Numbered from the stretch's first letter, positions 1 through 8,771 are shown. The stretch: DNA of 64,000 nt from Pacificimonas aurantium (GCF_020092905.1 NZ_JAGSGB010000002.1:992001-1056000), one strand, 5' to 3'. Program-made: numbers and translations. The notes: generated from the sequence alone by a model not told the origin.

Positions 1-96
1 CGCACGCTGCAACAGCAATATGCCAAGGCGCCGGTGTGCAACAAACCCTGCCAGACCGAGACGCTGCTGAGCGAATTGGAACGCCTCGTCAGCTAG
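1..96 (+). CDS. C-terminal fragment of an unknown protein
   Basis: An open frame runs in from the left edge and stops at TAG 94-96, giving the last 31 residues of a protein. The fragment has two cysteines four residues apart (VCNKPC) and ends in a leucine-rich, helix-like tail. It is too short to assign to a family. Its stop overlaps the end of ccmB on the other strand by 8 bp, so the two genes converge tightly. That the frame is coding is inferred from its open reading up to the edge and its fit with the neighbour. Confidence 0.45.
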   Translation, partial: RTLQQQYAKAPVCNKPCQTETLLSELERLVS

Positions 97-688
97 TGAG
101 GCGCAGGGCCGGCCCCGCCGCCAACGGACATGTGAACAACAGGAATAGTGTCGCGGCGCCGAGCAGGCGCAGCTCCCCTGCGACGCCAAAGATGAGGACC
201 GGGACCGCAAGCGGCAGGAGGACAAGCGTGGCGACCGCCTCGCCCTGCCGCGCCCCCGCCACGAGCGCGCCGCCTGTCACGCCGAGTGCGGCGAGAGCGA
301 TCGTTCCGAGGAGGAGCGGCAGCAGCAATGCAGCCGGGTCGGCATAGAGGAGCACGGCCCCCGCCAGCGACGCAAAGACGAGCGGAATCCCGACGCTGAC
401 CCATAAAGCGGCGATGCGGACGAGCGCTATCGTCTCGCAGGCCAAACCGGATATCCGCAGCTGGTCGAGAACACCCGAATCGACATCGGCCCTGAACAGG
501 GTGGCCACGGGAAGGAGAAAGGCGAGCAGGGTCCCCGTCCATACGGTTGCCGGTCCCGTCCGCTCAAGCAGGTCCCGGTCCGGCCCTCCCGCAAACGTCG
601 CGACAATGAGCACTAACAGGAAGAAGGCGACCGGGAGAAACGCATCGCCGGGACGTATATGCCTGCGAAAGAGCGCAAGGCCCGTCAT
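89..688 (-). CDS. ccmB: Heme exporter subunit CcmB
   Basis: Predicted membrane subunit of the CcmABCD transporter-like complex, which releases heme-loaded CcmE during cytochrome c maturation. The 199-residue product is almost entirely hydrophobic, with about six membrane segments, and has the CcmB-typical FRRHIRPGDAF start and LLLPLLLGTIALAALGVTGGAL core. It is slightly shorter than the usual 215-225 residues. Its ATG overlaps the ccmA stop (ATGA, 685-688), which indicates translational coupling in the order ccmA-ccmB. The other ccm genes are not in this window. Confidence 0.93.
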   Translation of the reverse strand: MTGLALFRRHIRPGDAFLPVAFFLLVLIVATFAGGPDRDLLERTGPATVWTGTLLAFLLPVATLFRADVDSGVLDQLRISGLACETIALVRIAALWVSVGIPLVFASLAGAVLLYADPAALLLPLLLGTIALAALGVTGGALVAGARQGEAVATLVLLPLAVPVLIFGVAGELRLLGAATLFLLFTCPLAAGPALRLTS

Positions 689-1248
689 GCTCTTGCGCCC
701 AGATCGAGAATCTTGCTCTCGGCGAAGCGGGTTTCCCGGTGCGTCGCGATCAGGGCAGCGCCGCCGGCCTCTGCATGGTCCGCAATCACCCGGTCGAGAT
801 TGGAGAGATTGGCATCGTCGAGGCCGGCACCGGGCTCATCGAGGAGCCAGATGCCGGCGCCGCTTGCCGCGAGGCGCGCCAGGGCGGCGCGGCGCTGCTG
901 GCCCTGAGATAGCGAGCGCATGGGAAGGTCCACCAGCGCGGAGAGGCCGAAGCGGCCGAGCGCGGCGAGGTCGGCGCCCCAGAATCGAAACTCGGCGCCC
1001 AGAGACCGCTGCGCGTCGAAGCCATTCGCATGGCCGAGATAAGAGAGTTTCCCGTTTCGCCGCACCTCCCCCGCCGACGGGGGCAGCAATCCGGCCAAAA
1101 TACGGAGCAGCGTCGATTTTCCGCTGCCGTTCGGACCGGTCAGGCGGACGACCTCACCCGGAGCAAGCGAGACGCCGATTTCGGTGAACAGCGTCCGGGA
1201 GCCCCGTTCGGCAGCGAGCCCCTCGCACGCCAGAAGCGGAGCGGTCAC
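685..1248 (-). CDS. ccmA: Heme exporter ATP-binding subunit CcmA
   Basis: ATPase of the cytochrome c maturation complex that powers release of holo-CcmE. The 187-residue ABC domain has Walker A GPNGSGKST (residues 38-46), the signature LSQGQQRR (113-120) and Walker B WLLDEP (134-139), followed by an ATHRE switch histidine. The small size with no fused membrane part is typical of CcmA. It is first in a coupled ccmA-ccmB pair and lies 12 bp downstream of the FKBP gene on the same strand, so the three may be cotranscribed. Confidence 0.93.
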   Translation of the reverse strand: MTAPLLACEGLAAERGSRTLFTEIGVSLAPGEVVRLTGPNGSGKSTLLRILAGLLPPSAGEVRRNGKLSYLGHANGFDAQRSLGAEFRFWGADLAALGRFGLSALVDLPMRSLSQGQQRRAALARLAASGAGIWLLDEPGAGLDDANLSNLDRVIADHAEAGGAALIATHRETRFAESKILDLGARA

Positions 1249-1260
1249 CGGGCCGGCAGG

Positions 1261-1755
1261 TCAGCCGCGCGGGCCGGCCTGTCCCACGTCAAGCAGTTCG
1301 ACGTCGAAAGTCAGGTCGCTGTTCGGCGGAATGTAGCCGTCGGCAGCCCCCTCGGCGCCGTAGGCAAGGTCCGACGGCACCTGAAACCGGTAGCGCGAAC
1401 CGGGCTTCATGAGCTGAAGCCCCTCGGTCCAGCCCGGGATCACTTGGCTCACGCCGAAGACCGAAGGAGAACCGCGCTGATAGCTGGAGTCGAATACCGT
1501 CCCGTCCTCCAGCGATCCCTCATAGTGGACGAGGACCTGGTCGTTCGGACCCGGTGTTTCCCCCTCGCCTTCTCGCAGGACCTGATAACGCAGGCCGCTT
1601 TCGGTCTCGATCATGCGCAGATGCGCCGTCCCGATGAAGGAAAAGGCGCCCATCGCGACGACCGCGACCAGCAGCAATACGAGCCAGAAGGCAATGCCCT
1701 GCTGACGCACTTCGGAGCCGGGCATCGGATCGGTAATGGTAGAACGCTTGGCCAT
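1261..1755 (-). CDS. Membrane-anchored FKBP-type peptidyl-prolyl isomerase
   Basis: Predicted cis-trans prolyl isomerase acting as a folding catalyst. Residues 21-42 form one strongly hydrophobic segment, so the enzyme is probably tethered to the inner membrane with the catalytic part in the periplasm. Residues 56-155 match the FKBP fold: VLVHYEGSLEDGTVFDSS, then FGVSQVIPGWTEGLQLM, then YGAEG and IPPNSDLTFDVELLDV. ATG 1755 gives a complete N-terminal anchor. Placement just upstream of ccmAB could suggest a role in envelope protein maturation, but this is inference. Confidence 0.9.
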   Translation of the reverse strand: MAKRSTITDPMPGSEVRQQGIAFWLVLLLVAVVAMGAFSFIGTAHLRMIETESGLRYQVLREGEGETPGPNDQVLVHYEGSLEDGTVFDSSYQRGSPSVFGVSQVIPGWTEGLQLMKPGSRYRFQVPSDLAYGAEGAADGYIPPNSDLTFDVELLDVGQAGPRG

Positions 1756-1805
1756 GAGCCCCGCCTAAAGGGTCGAAAGGGAATAGGAAAGCGGAGATGC
1801 CGCGC

Positions 1806-2012
1806 TTAGCGGATCCCGTCGCGCTCCATCCGCTTCCGCTCCAGCTTGCGCGCGCGGCGGATCGCGGCGGCACGCTCGCGGGCACGCTTCTCGGAGGGCT
1901 TTTCGTAATGACGGCGCAGCTTCATCTCGCGGTAGACGCCTTCACGCTGCAGCTTCTTCTTGAGCGCGCGCAGCGCCTGGTCGACATTATTGTCACGAAC
2001 GATGATTTGCAT
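1806..2012 (-). CDS. rpsU: 30S ribosomal protein S21
   Basis: Small basic ribosomal protein S21, which contacts 16S rRNA near the anti-Shine-Dalgarno region. The 68-residue product starts [20 protein letters not shown] and ends in an arginine/lysine-rich helix, as in the alphaproteobacterial family. The frame is open further upstream, but ATG 2012 is chosen because MQIIVRDN is the conserved N terminus. It lies 50 bp upstream of the FKBP gene on the same strand and diverges from the COQ9-type gene. Confidence 0.95.
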   Translation of the reverse strand: MQIIVRDNNVDQALRALKKKLQREGVYREMKLRRHYEKPSEKRARERAAAIRRARKLERKRMERDGIR

Positions 2013-2261
2013 GCGGGTTCCGTCACTCCAGTCAGAAATTATAAGCACAATGCATATTGGCCGCGCAGACAGGGCTGCACGGCGAAAACGGCGCGTCTTT
2101 ATCAGCGATGCCTGAAGAGAGCAACATCTTAACCGGCGAACGCGGGCAGACAAGGGCCTGGCACGGAAGAGCTTCCAGCCCCCTCACCCGGAGTGAAGTC
2201 CGGCGTGGCGGGTCGCCGCGCCGCCTTGCACACCGGCGCCGCAAGGCGCAGTGTGACGGCA

Positions 2262-2993
2262 ATGAACAGCAACGACACTCCCGAGCCCGGAAAATCTCCG
2301 TCGTCGGTGCCGCAGACCGACCTGCCGCCGTCCGAGATGACGCCATCCGAGATGACGCTCGACGAGCTGCGGCCTGTTCTGGTGCGCGAAATGTTGCCGG
2401 ACATCGCGTTCGACGGCTGGACGATCAGGGCTGCCGAAGCGGCGGCCGAGCGTCTCGGCGTTCCTGCCGAGCGCGCACGCCTCTGTTTCCCGCGGCGCGA
2501 GCGCGACATGATCGAGGGTTGGGTCGAGCTGTCCGACGCCGACATGGTGGAGGCCATGGCGCGCGAGGGGGTGGCAGACATGAAAATCCGCGACCGCATC
2601 CGCCGCGGCGTCGAGATCCGCCTGGAGCAGGCCGCCCCGTACCGCGAAGCCGTGCGGGAAGCCCTGAAAATTCTCGGCCGCCCACAGAATGCCGCTTACG
2701 CTGCCCGCAGCCTTTGGCGCACCGCCGACCGGATGTGGCGCGCGGCCGGCGACACGGCGACGGACCTGAACCACTATACCAAACGCGCGACCCTATCCGG
2801 CGTCTATTCCTCGACGCTGATCTACTGGCTGCAGGATGACAGCGAAGAGTTTGCCGAGACACGCGCCTTCCTGGACCGCCGGATCGACGATGTCATGAAG
2901 ATCGAAAAGGCGAAGGCCGAGATACGGAAGGCACGCGGGAACCTTCCCAATCCCATCCGTTTCCTCGGCCGGCTACGCTACCCAGGCGTCTGA
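2262..2993 (+). CDS. COQ9-family protein
   Basis: Predicted lipid-binding helper of ubiquinone biosynthesis. After a disordered, Pro/Ser-rich N terminus the protein reads DIAFDGWTIRAAEAAAERLGV, then YSSTLIYWLQDDSEEFAETRAFLDRRIDDV, both characteristic of the COQ9 family with its TetR-like helical fold. ATG 2262 (243 residues) is preferred over the in-frame GTG 2193, which would add 23 residues rich in Arg/Ala. The gene is alone on this strand upstream of feoA, with 89 bp between them. Confidence 0.85.
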   Translation: MNSNDTPEPGKSPSSVPQTDLPPSEMTPSEMTLDELRPVLVREMLPDIAFDGWTIRAAEAAAERLGVPAERARLCFPRRERDMIEGWVELSDADMVEAMAREGVADMKIRDRIRRGVEIRLEQAAPYREAVREALKILGRPQNAAYAARSLWRTADRMWRAAGDTATDLNHYTKRATLSGVYSSTLIYWLQDDSEEFAETRAFLDRRIDDVMKIEKAKAEIRKARGNLPNPIRFLGRLRYPGV

Positions 2994-3047
2994 TCCCGGA
3001 ACCTCGCAGTCGTTGGCTTGCAACCCCTAGGAATCCTGCACTTCGCC

Positions 3048-3062
3048 TGCTAACGGTTCGCA
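3048..3062. promoter_or_regulatory. Fur-type operator upstream of feoA
   Basis: TGCTAACGGTTCGCA is an interrupted palindrome (TGC.AAC.GTT.GCA, with only one pair and the centre off). It resembles the alphaproteobacterial Fur/Mur operator pattern (TGCnAAt-n-aTTnGCA) and ends 20 bp before the feoA ATG, where repressor binding would block the promoter. The match is seen; binding is inferred from the gene it precedes. Confidence 0.55.
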
Positions 3063-3082
3063 ATAACCCTCGGGAACCCAGC

Positions 3083-3343
3083 ATGCTGATCTGCGACCTT
3101 CGACCGGGCGTTCGCGCCGTCATCGACACCATCGACGCCGCCCCGGCCGACGAAAAGCGCCTGCGCGAGCACGGCTTCGACGAAGGCGTCGAGGTGGAGT
3201 TGCTGCACCGCGCCGCATTCGGCGCCGATCCCGTCGCCGTACGGGTCGGCAATGCGTCCGTTGCTCTGCGTCGCAGCATGGCGGCGCATATAACCGTGTC
3301 GATTCGCGAGGGAGCCGAACTCACCCCCCAGGCTGCGGAGTAG
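3083..3343 (+). CDS. feoA: Ferrous iron transport protein FeoA
   Basis: Small cytoplasmic SH3-like protein that supports FeoB in ferrous iron uptake. The 86-residue product has the beta-rich FeoA pattern: LICDLRPGVRAVI, then LREHGFDEGVEVELLHRAAFGADPVAVRVGNASVALRR and a short C-terminal strand. It is 8 bp upstream of feoB. No feoC is seen. A Fur-like palindrome lies directly upstream, consistent with induction under iron limitation. Confidence 0.9.
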   Translation: MLICDLRPGVRAVIDTIDAAPADEKRLREHGFDEGVEVELLHRAAFGADPVAVRVGNASVALRRSMAAHITVSIREGAELTPQAAE

Positions 3344-3351
3344 GCCAGCCC

Positions 3352-5199
3352 ATGTCCAGTGTCGCCGCGGCCCCGGCGGTCGCCCTCGTCGGAAATCCGA
3401 ACGCCGGCAAGACCAGCCTGTTCAACGCACTCACCGGCGCGCGGCAGAAAGTGGCGAACTATCCGGGCGTCACGGTCGAACGGAAAGTCGGCGTCCTGCG
3501 CCTTCCCGACGGGTCCTCCGCCGACCTGATCGACCTGCCCGGCGCTTATAGCCTCGACCCCCGCTCACCCGACGAGATGGTCACGCGGGACGTTCTTCTG
3601 GGTCGGCAGGAAGGTGAGGCGGAACCGCGCGCGGTCATTGCCGTCGTCGATGCGACGAACCTGTCCAACCAGCTTCGCTTCGTTCTCGAGCTCGTTCAGC
3701 TCGGCCGGCCCGTCGTCGTAGCGCTCAACATGATGGACCTCGCGCAGCGCGACGGTCTCACGATCGACAGGGCCGCACTCGAGCGCGAACTCGGCATTCC
3801 GGTCGTCGAAACCGTCGCCGTACGCCGCCGGGGCCTCGAAGGGCTTGCCGATACCGTGCTGCCTTTGCTCGGCGATGCCCAAAAAGCGTCTCTGCCGCAG
3901 CTCGATACGCGCGCGCTTCAGCGGCGGGCGCGGGACATCGCCAATGCGGTTGTCAGTGGCGGCAACCAAGCCGGCGGCTTCACCCGCCGCCTCGACAGGC
4001 TGTTCCTGCACCCCCTTGCCGGCCCGCTGATCCTCGCAGCCATTCTGTTCCTGATGTTCCAGGCCGTGTTCGCCTGGGCCAGCGCGCCGCAGGACTGGAT
4101 CGATGGCGGGATCGCTGCGCTTCAGAACCTGACCGTCGACCTGATGCCGCCAGGCGTCATCAGGGACTTCATCATCGAGGGTCTGCTGGCGGGTGTCGGC
4201 GCGGTGATCATCTTCCTGCCGCAAATCGTGATCCTGTTCGCCTTCATCCTTGTCCTCGAACAGTCCGGCTACATGGTCCGGGCAGCCTTTCTGATGGACA
4301 AGCTGATGGCGAGCGTCGGCCTGTCCGGCCGGTCCTTCATTCCGCTCCTCTCCAGCTTTGCCTGCGCCATTCCGGGGATCATGGCGACGCGCACCATCGC
4401 CGATCCGAAAGACCGGATGACGACGATCATGATCGCACCGCTGATGACCTGTTCCGCGCGGCTGCCGGTCTATGCGGTGATCATCGCGGCCTTCATTCCC
4501 AGCACGAATGTCGGACCCTTCGGACTGCAGGGCCTCGTCCTGTTCGGCCTCTACGCCTTCGGCATCGTCGGAGCGCTTGTCGCCGCGCTCGCGCTGCGGC
4601 GGACAGTCACCCGCGGCACGGGGACCGGCTTCATGATGGAAATGCCGAAATATCAGGTGCCGGCGCTGCGCGACCTGATGATCGGCATCTGGCAGCGTGC
4701 CTATGCCTTCCTGCGCCGAGCAGGCACCATCATCCTGGCGGCAACGGTCGTCCTGTGGCTGTTCGCAAGCTATCCCGTGGCCCCGGAAGGCGAAAGCCAG
4801 GTCGACTATTCTCTCGCCGGGCGGATCGGCAGCGGCATCGAAACGGTGGTCAGCCCGATCGGCTTCAACCGGGACATCGCCATTGCGCTGGTACCCGCCA
4901 TGGCGGCGCGGGAAGTCGCAGTCGCGGCACTCGGCACGGTGTACGCCATCGATTCGGAGGACGAGGAAGTGCTGGAGGGACAGCTTGCCAGCCGGCTGGG
5001 GGCCTCATGGTCGCTTCCGACTGCGCTTGCCTTCCTGGCCTGGTTCGTCTTCGCGCCGCAGTGCATCTCGACCTTTGCGGTTACGCGACGCGAAACCAAC
5101 TCGTGGCGCTGGCCGGTTTTCATGTTCGCATACCTGTTCGCGATGGCCTATGTCGGTGCCGGACTCACCTATTGGATCGCCAGCGCTCTGCTTGGCTGA
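3352..5199 (+). CDS. feoB: Ferrous iron transporter FeoB
   Basis: Inner-membrane Fe2+ transporter with an N-terminal GTPase domain. G1 is GNPNAGKT (residues 14-21), G3 is DLPG (61-64) and G4 is NMMD (126-129). The membrane part has duplicated gate regions with the conserved cysteines in SFACAIPGIMATRTI and MTCSARLPVY. At 615 residues it is the compact type found in many alphaproteobacteria rather than the roughly 770-residue Escherichia coli form. It is the second gene of feoAB and is followed 20 bp later by ssb. Confidence 0.95.
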   Translation: MSSVAAAPAVALVGNPNAGKTSLFNALTGARQKVANYPGVTVERKVGVLRLPDGSSADLIDLPGAYSLDPRSPDEMVTRDVLLGRQEGEAEPRAVIAVVDATNLSNQLRFVLELVQLGRPVVVALNMMDLAQRDGLTIDRAALERELGIPVVETVAVRRRGLEGLADTVLPLLGDAQKASLPQLDTRALQRRARDIANAVVSGGNQAGGFTRRLDRLFLHPLAGPLILAAILFLMFQAVFAWASAPQDWIDGGIAALQNLTVDLMPPGVIRDFIIEGLLAGVGAVIIFLPQIVILFAFILVLEQSGYMVRAAFLMDKLMASVGLSGRSFIPLLSSFACAIPGIMATRTIADPKDRMTTIMIAPLMTCSARLPVYAVIIAAFIPSTNVGPFGLQGLVLFGLYAFGIVGALVAALALRRTVTRGTGTGFMMEMPKYQVPALRDLMIGIWQRAYAFLRRAGTIILAATVVLWLFASYPVAPEGESQVDYSLAGRIGSGIETVVSPIGFNRDIAIALVPAMAAREVAVAALGTVYAIDSEDEEVLEGQLASRLGASWSLPTALAFLAWFVFAPQCISTFAVTRRETNSWRWPVFMFAYLFAMAYVGAGLTYWIASALLG

Positions 5200-5219
5200 C
5201 ATAATTTTGAAGGGGACTT

Positions 5220-5735
5220 ATGGCCGGCTCGCTCAACAAGGTCATGCTTATCGGAAATCTCGGGCAGGATCCCGAATTCCGCTCGTTCGCGAATGGCGGG
5301 GAGGTGTGCAACCTGCGCATCGCGACCTCGCGCACCTGGCGCGACCGCCAGAGCGGCGAACGCCGCGAGAATACCCAGTGGCACTCCGTAGCCATCTTCA
5401 ACGAAAACCTGGTGAAGGTGGCGCGCGACTATCTGAAAAAGGGCATGAAGATCTACGTCGAGGGCGAGTTGCAGACCCGCAAATGGCAGGATCAGAACGG
5501 CCAGGACCGCTACTCGACCGAGGTCGTACTGCAATCCTATCGCGGCGAACTGCAGATGCTGGACAGCCGTGATGGCGGCGGCGGATCGGGCGGTGGTTAT
5601 GGCGGCGGATCCGGTGGGTCGGGCGGCGGCTATGGCGGCGACTCGTCCTATGGCGGCGGATCCGGTGGCGGCGGCGGATCGCGTCCGCAAAGGCCGACAT
5701 ATGACGACGAGCTGGACGACGACGTCCCGTTCTGA
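5220..5735 (+). CDS. ssb: Single-stranded DNA-binding protein
   Basis: Binds single-stranded DNA in replication, repair and recombination. Residues 5-110 form the OB fold, starting [21 protein letters not shown] and including [21 protein letters not shown] Gly/Ser-rich disordered linker (about residues 117-158, with GGGYGG-type repeats) leads to the acidic tip DDDVPF that recruits partner proteins. The start ATG follows an AAGGGGA ribosome-binding site. It is 20 bp downstream of feoB and converges on yceD. Confidence 0.96.
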   Translation: MAGSLNKVMLIGNLGQDPEFRSFANGGEVCNLRIATSRTWRDRQSGERRENTQWHSVAIFNENLVKVARDYLKKGMKIYVEGELQTRKWQDQNGQDRYSTEVVLQSYRGELQMLDSRDGGGGSGGGYGGGSGGSGGGYGGDSSYGGGSGGGGGSRPQRPTYDDELDDDVPF

Positions 5736-5750
5736 GCACTTGGGGCAGGA

Positions 5751-5767
5751 CCGGCCCGGGGGGCCGG
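5751..5767. terminator. Hairpin between convergent ssb and yceD
   Basis: CCGGCCC pairs with GGGCCGG around a GGG loop, 15 bp after the ssb stop and 9 bp from the yceD stop. There is no T-run, so it is a terminator-like or transcript-protecting hairpin rather than a canonical intrinsic terminator. It could serve both strands. Confidence 0.4.
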
Positions 5768-5776
5768 CCCATGGCC

Positions 5777-6313
5777 TCAGTTCTTCAGTTTCGAAAATGG
5801 CGAGGCGGACATGCGGTCCGCCTCTTCCTGCGCCGCGGCCTCTTCTTCGGTCATGAGATGCCGACGCGCTTCGGCCAGCGTCGTTTCGGCGGCGCGCGGA
5901 TAGGGATCGAGGCCAAGCGCAAAGGTCATGGCCGCAATCTCGCCCAAATCTATGCGCCCACCTTCCAGGGGTAACCGGTCGAGATCGACTTCGCCGAGTT
6001 CCAGCTCATCGTCACCGGGGATGTCCGGAAGACCTTCGACCAGCAGGATGTCGACGCGTTCCTCGATCGACTGGGCTACTTCCTCTGCGGACACCACACA
6101 GGAAGCCACGGCCTCTCCGTAGACGGTGCCGCGGACCTCGACGCCCTCCGCCTTTTGCGCCAGTTCGAGGCTCGCGCCCAGCGACTCGATCCGGATAAGA
6201 TCGAAACGGCGGGCGAGAGCCTTGCGTTCGGTCTCGGTGGCCTCGATACTTTTCGCGAGACCGCCGCGAACCTCGTCCACCCTGACGATCCGCGAAAATT
6301 CAGCAGCGCTCAT
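5777..6313 (-). CDS. YceD family (DUF177) protein
   Basis: Member of the YceD/DUF177 family, linked to large-subunit rRNA accumulation. The 178-residue product shows the pattern VRGTVYGEAVASCVVSAEEVAQSIEERVDILLVEG, a later DLGEIAAMTFALGLDPYPR (family LaEq.lLaLP-like block) and a charged C terminus. The conserved zinc-type CxxC of plant homologues is not present. ATG 6313 is chosen because it overlaps the stop of the upstream bc1-chaperone gene (ATGA), giving translational coupling. Confidence 0.85.
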   Translation of the reverse strand: MSAAEFSRIVRVDEVRGGLAKSIEATETERKALARRFDLIRIESLGASLELAQKAEGVEVRGTVYGEAVASCVVSAEEVAQSIEERVDILLVEGLPDIPGDDELELGEVDLDRLPLEGGRIDLGEIAAMTFALGLDPYPRAAETTLAEARRHLMTEEEAAAQEEADRMSASPFSKLKN

Positions 6314-6840
6314 GCCGCCTCTCCCGACAGAAATGCCTGATCGGAAATCTGGCCCAGCCGCAGAACCTCTTCGCGCACGCGTTCGGCCATCCACTCAAGC
6401 GTCTCGGCATCGGCCTCGCCGCGATAGACATTGCGGTTCAGAGCGCGCCGCAGGCCCGTGCCCTGCCGGAAGGCGTCGCGATAGGCGCCGAGGCGCCCGC
6501 CCAGTGCCGACAGGGTGCGTCCCACTTGTTTGCCGATGGCCATATCTCCGATTCCGATCGTCCTCAAAGACGAATCCATGTCGTCGACGAAGCGTTCCGT
6601 CAGGAGGACGCCGAGCCGGTGGCTGCTGCGGCCTTCTATCGTTTCCAGCCGCAGGAGAAGCAGGCTCAGCATCAGCGCGACCATGTCGAAGCGGCCGTCG
6701 ACGGTATCGGGCACATTACCCTCCCGATACCATTCGGGACGGCGCGCCTTCTCGACGACATCCCGGTACAGCGCAGCGGCGGCCTCCGCGATCTCGTTCG
6801 GCTTACGTCGAGAGAGGAAGGGAATCCTGAACCGTGACAA
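6310..6840 (-). CDS. Ubiquinol-cytochrome c chaperone family protein
   Basis: Bacterial relative of the mitochondrial Cbp3/UQCC1 chaperone involved in cytochrome b / bc1 complex assembly. The 176-residue product has the expected features: a helical N terminus with ALYRDVVEKARRPEWYREG, then DTVDGRFDMVALMLSLLLLRL, a LTERFVDDMDSSLRTIGIGDMAIGKQV block and a final helical region. It is the first gene of a two-gene unit with yceD and diverges from bamE across a 99-bp gap that should hold both promoters. Confidence 0.88.
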   Translation of the reverse strand: MSRFRIPFLSRRKPNEIAEAAAALYRDVVEKARRPEWYREGNVPDTVDGRFDMVALMLSLLLLRLETIEGRSSHRLGVLLTERFVDDMDSSLRTIGIGDMAIGKQVGRTLSALGGRLGAYRDAFRQGTGLRRALNRNVYRGEADAETLEWMAERVREEVLRLGQISDQAFLSGEAA

Positions 6841-6939
6841 GGAGGTGGGTCCCTTCAGTTTCGCTTAAGGCTACGAGATACATTATAGACGCCTCCCGGC
6901 ACGCTTGCCGGACCTTTCGACACCGCATAGTGAACCCGC

Positions 6940-7425
6940 ATGAACTCCATCAAGACTTCTCTCGGCGGCGCGAACCTTCTTCTCCTTACGGTCGCTGCCT
7001 CTCTTACGCTTTCCGGCTGTGCGCGTATCCGCGACAATCAGGGCTATGTCCGCGATAACGAGCTGATTTCGGCTATCGCTCCGGGCGTGGACAACCGCGA
7101 ATCGGTCGAACGGACGCTCGGACGGCCCACCTTCCAGTCGCAGTGGGACGACAGCATCTGGTATTATGTGTCGCGCAATACCGAACAGCTTGCCTTCCTT
7201 CCGCCCACGACGACGGGCCAGAATGTGACGCTCGTCCGCTTCGATCCCCAGGGCAATGTCGCTGCGGTCGAATCGCGCGAGGGCATGGATCAGGTTGCCT
7301 ATTTCGACCCCTCGAGCGACGAGACGCCCGTCTTCGGCCGCGATACCGGCCTGTTCCAGGAGATTTTCGGGAATATCGGCCGCGTCAGTTCGATCCCGAC
7401 GGGCGGCGGCGGCCCCACCAACTAA
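6940..7425 (+). CDS. bamE: Outer-membrane assembly lipoprotein BamE (SmpA/OmlA)
   Basis: Lipoprotein component of the BAM machine that inserts beta-barrel proteins. The N terminus is a lipoprotein signal ending in the lipobox LSGC, with Cys26 as the acylated residue. The BamE fold follows: DNELISAIAPGVDNRESVERTLGRPT, then SIWYYVSRNTEQLAFLPP and TLVRFDPQGNVAAVE. The C terminus adds a glycine-rich tail. It is a single gene convergent with gltX. Confidence 0.92.
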   Translation: MNSIKTSLGGANLLLLTVAASLTLSGCARIRDNQGYVRDNELISAIAPGVDNRESVERTLGRPTFQSQWDDSIWYYVSRNTEQLAFLPPTTTGQNVTLVRFDPQGNVAAVESREGMDQVAYFDPSSDETPVFGRDTGLFQEIFGNIGRVSSIPTGGGGPTN

Positions 7426-7427
7426 GT

Positions 7428-7440
7428 GGCCCGCCGGGCC
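7428..7440. terminator. Hairpin between convergent bamE and gltX
   Basis: GGCCC and GGGCC form a 5-bp stem around GCC, placed in the 16-bp gap between the two stops. It has no T-run. It is small but GC-only, and could act on either strand. Confidence 0.35.
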
Positions 7441-7441
7441 G

Positions 7442-8767
7442 TTACCCGCGAAGCCGCCGGGCGGCCTCCTCGCGGCCGATAAGCGGCAGGATCGCGGCCA
7501 TCTCTGGGCCGTGATCGCGGCCGGTAAGCGCACGGCGAAGCGGCAGGAACAGGGCCCGCCCCTTGCGTCCGGTGGATTGCTTCAGGTCGGCGGTGAGCCG
7601 CGACCAGAGCTGCTCCTCGCCGTCGAGCGACGACAACACCGCAGCAGCTTCGTTCAGAAATTCCCGATCCTCTTCGAGAGTGCTCCCGTCCGGGGCTTCG
7701 GTCACGACGGCCCACCAGTCGGCGGCTTCCGCGACCGTAGACAGGTTCGGCCGTATGGCGAGCCATCCCTCCTCACCCATTCCGTCCGGGAGGCGATCCG
7801 CCACTTCGTCGTAGGAAAGCTGATGGACGACCTTTGCGTTCAGCTGCTTCAGCTCGTCCGGATCGAACCGCGCCGGGGCCCGTCCGAACGCGGCAAAGTC
7901 GAACTGGTCGATCAGGGGCGCGCTGCTGAGAAATGGCTCGACGGGCTGTGACGTCCCGATCCGGCCAAGGAGATCGAGGATCGCCGCCGGTTCGATGCCG
8001 TCGCCGCGGAAACTCTCCAGCCCCGTCGATCCCAGACGCTTTGAAAACTTGCCTCCATCCGCATCCACCAGAAGCGACATATGCGCAAAGGAGGGCGCCT
8101 GCGCGCCGAGGGCGGAAAACATCTGCAGCTGCACGCCGGAATTGGTGACGTGGTCCTCGCCGCGGACCACATGCGTGATGCCCATGTCGATATCGTCGAC
8201 AACGGACGGCAGCATGTAGAGGAAGCTGCCGTCGGCGCGGCGCACCACGGGGTCGCTGAGCGAGGCAGGGTCGACGTGACTCGGGCCGCGGATCAGGTCG
8301 GTCCAGCCGATCTCCTCGCCTTCATCCAGGCGAAAGCGCCAGTGCGGTCGGCGCCGTTCGCTTTCAAGTTTCGCGCGCTCCTCCCCGGTCAGACGCAGCG
8401 CGGCGCGGTCGTAGACGGGCGGCAATCCGCGAGACAGCTGGATCTTGCGGCGAACGTCGAGCTCTTCCGCCGTTTCGTAGGCCGGATAGATCCGCCCCTC
8501 CGCCCGTAATCGTTCGAAGGCCGCCTCATAGTTAGCCAGGCGGTCAGACTGCCTGACTTCGCCGTCCGGAGAGATGCCCAGCCAGTCGAGATCGCTGCGG
8601 ATTGCCTCGGCAAAGCGCTCGTCGGAGCGGTCGCGGTCGGTATCGTCCAGCCGCAGGTGGAAGCGGCCCCCGCTCTGCCGGGCCGCCAGCCAGTTGACGA
8701 TGGCCGTGCGAAGGTTGCCGACATGCAGATGGCCCGTCGGGCTGGGGGCGAACCGGAAAGCGGTCAT
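7442..8767 (-). CDS. gltX: Glutamate-tRNA ligase
   Basis: Charges tRNA(Glu) with glutamate. The class I synthetase signatures are PTGHLHVGN (residues 10-18, HIGH motif) and KFSKRLGS (240-247, KMSKS motif), with the GluRS-specific HVVRGEDHVTNSGVQLQM between them. The length of 441 residues is normal for the short alphaproteobacterial form. The frame extends upstream without a stop, but ATG 8767 gives the conserved N terminus. It lies 4 bp after the ArsC-type gene on the same strand. Alphaproteobacteria often carry two gltX copies, so this may be one of two. Confidence 0.94.
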   Translation of the reverse strand: MTAFRFAPSPTGHLHVGNLRTAIVNWLAARQSGGRFHLRLDDTDRDRSDERFAEAIRSDLDWLGISPDGEVRQSDRLANYEAAFERLRAEGRIYPAYETAEELDVRRKIQLSRGLPPVYDRAALRLTGEERAKLESERRRPHWRFRLDEGEEIGWTDLIRGPSHVDPASLSDPVVRRADGSFLYMLPSVVDDIDMGITHVVRGEDHVTNSGVQLQMFSALGAQAPSFAHMSLLVDADGGKFSKRLGSTGLESFRGDGIEPAAILDLLGRIGTSQPVEPFLSSAPLIDQFDFAAFGRAPARFDPDELKQLNAKVVHQLSYDEVADRLPDGMGEEGWLAIRPNLSTVAEAADWWAVVTEAPDGSTLEEDREFLNEAAAVLSSLDGEEQLWSRLTADLKQSTGRKGRALFLPLRRALTGRDHGPEMAAILPLIGREEAARRLRG

Positions 8768-8771
8768 ATGA

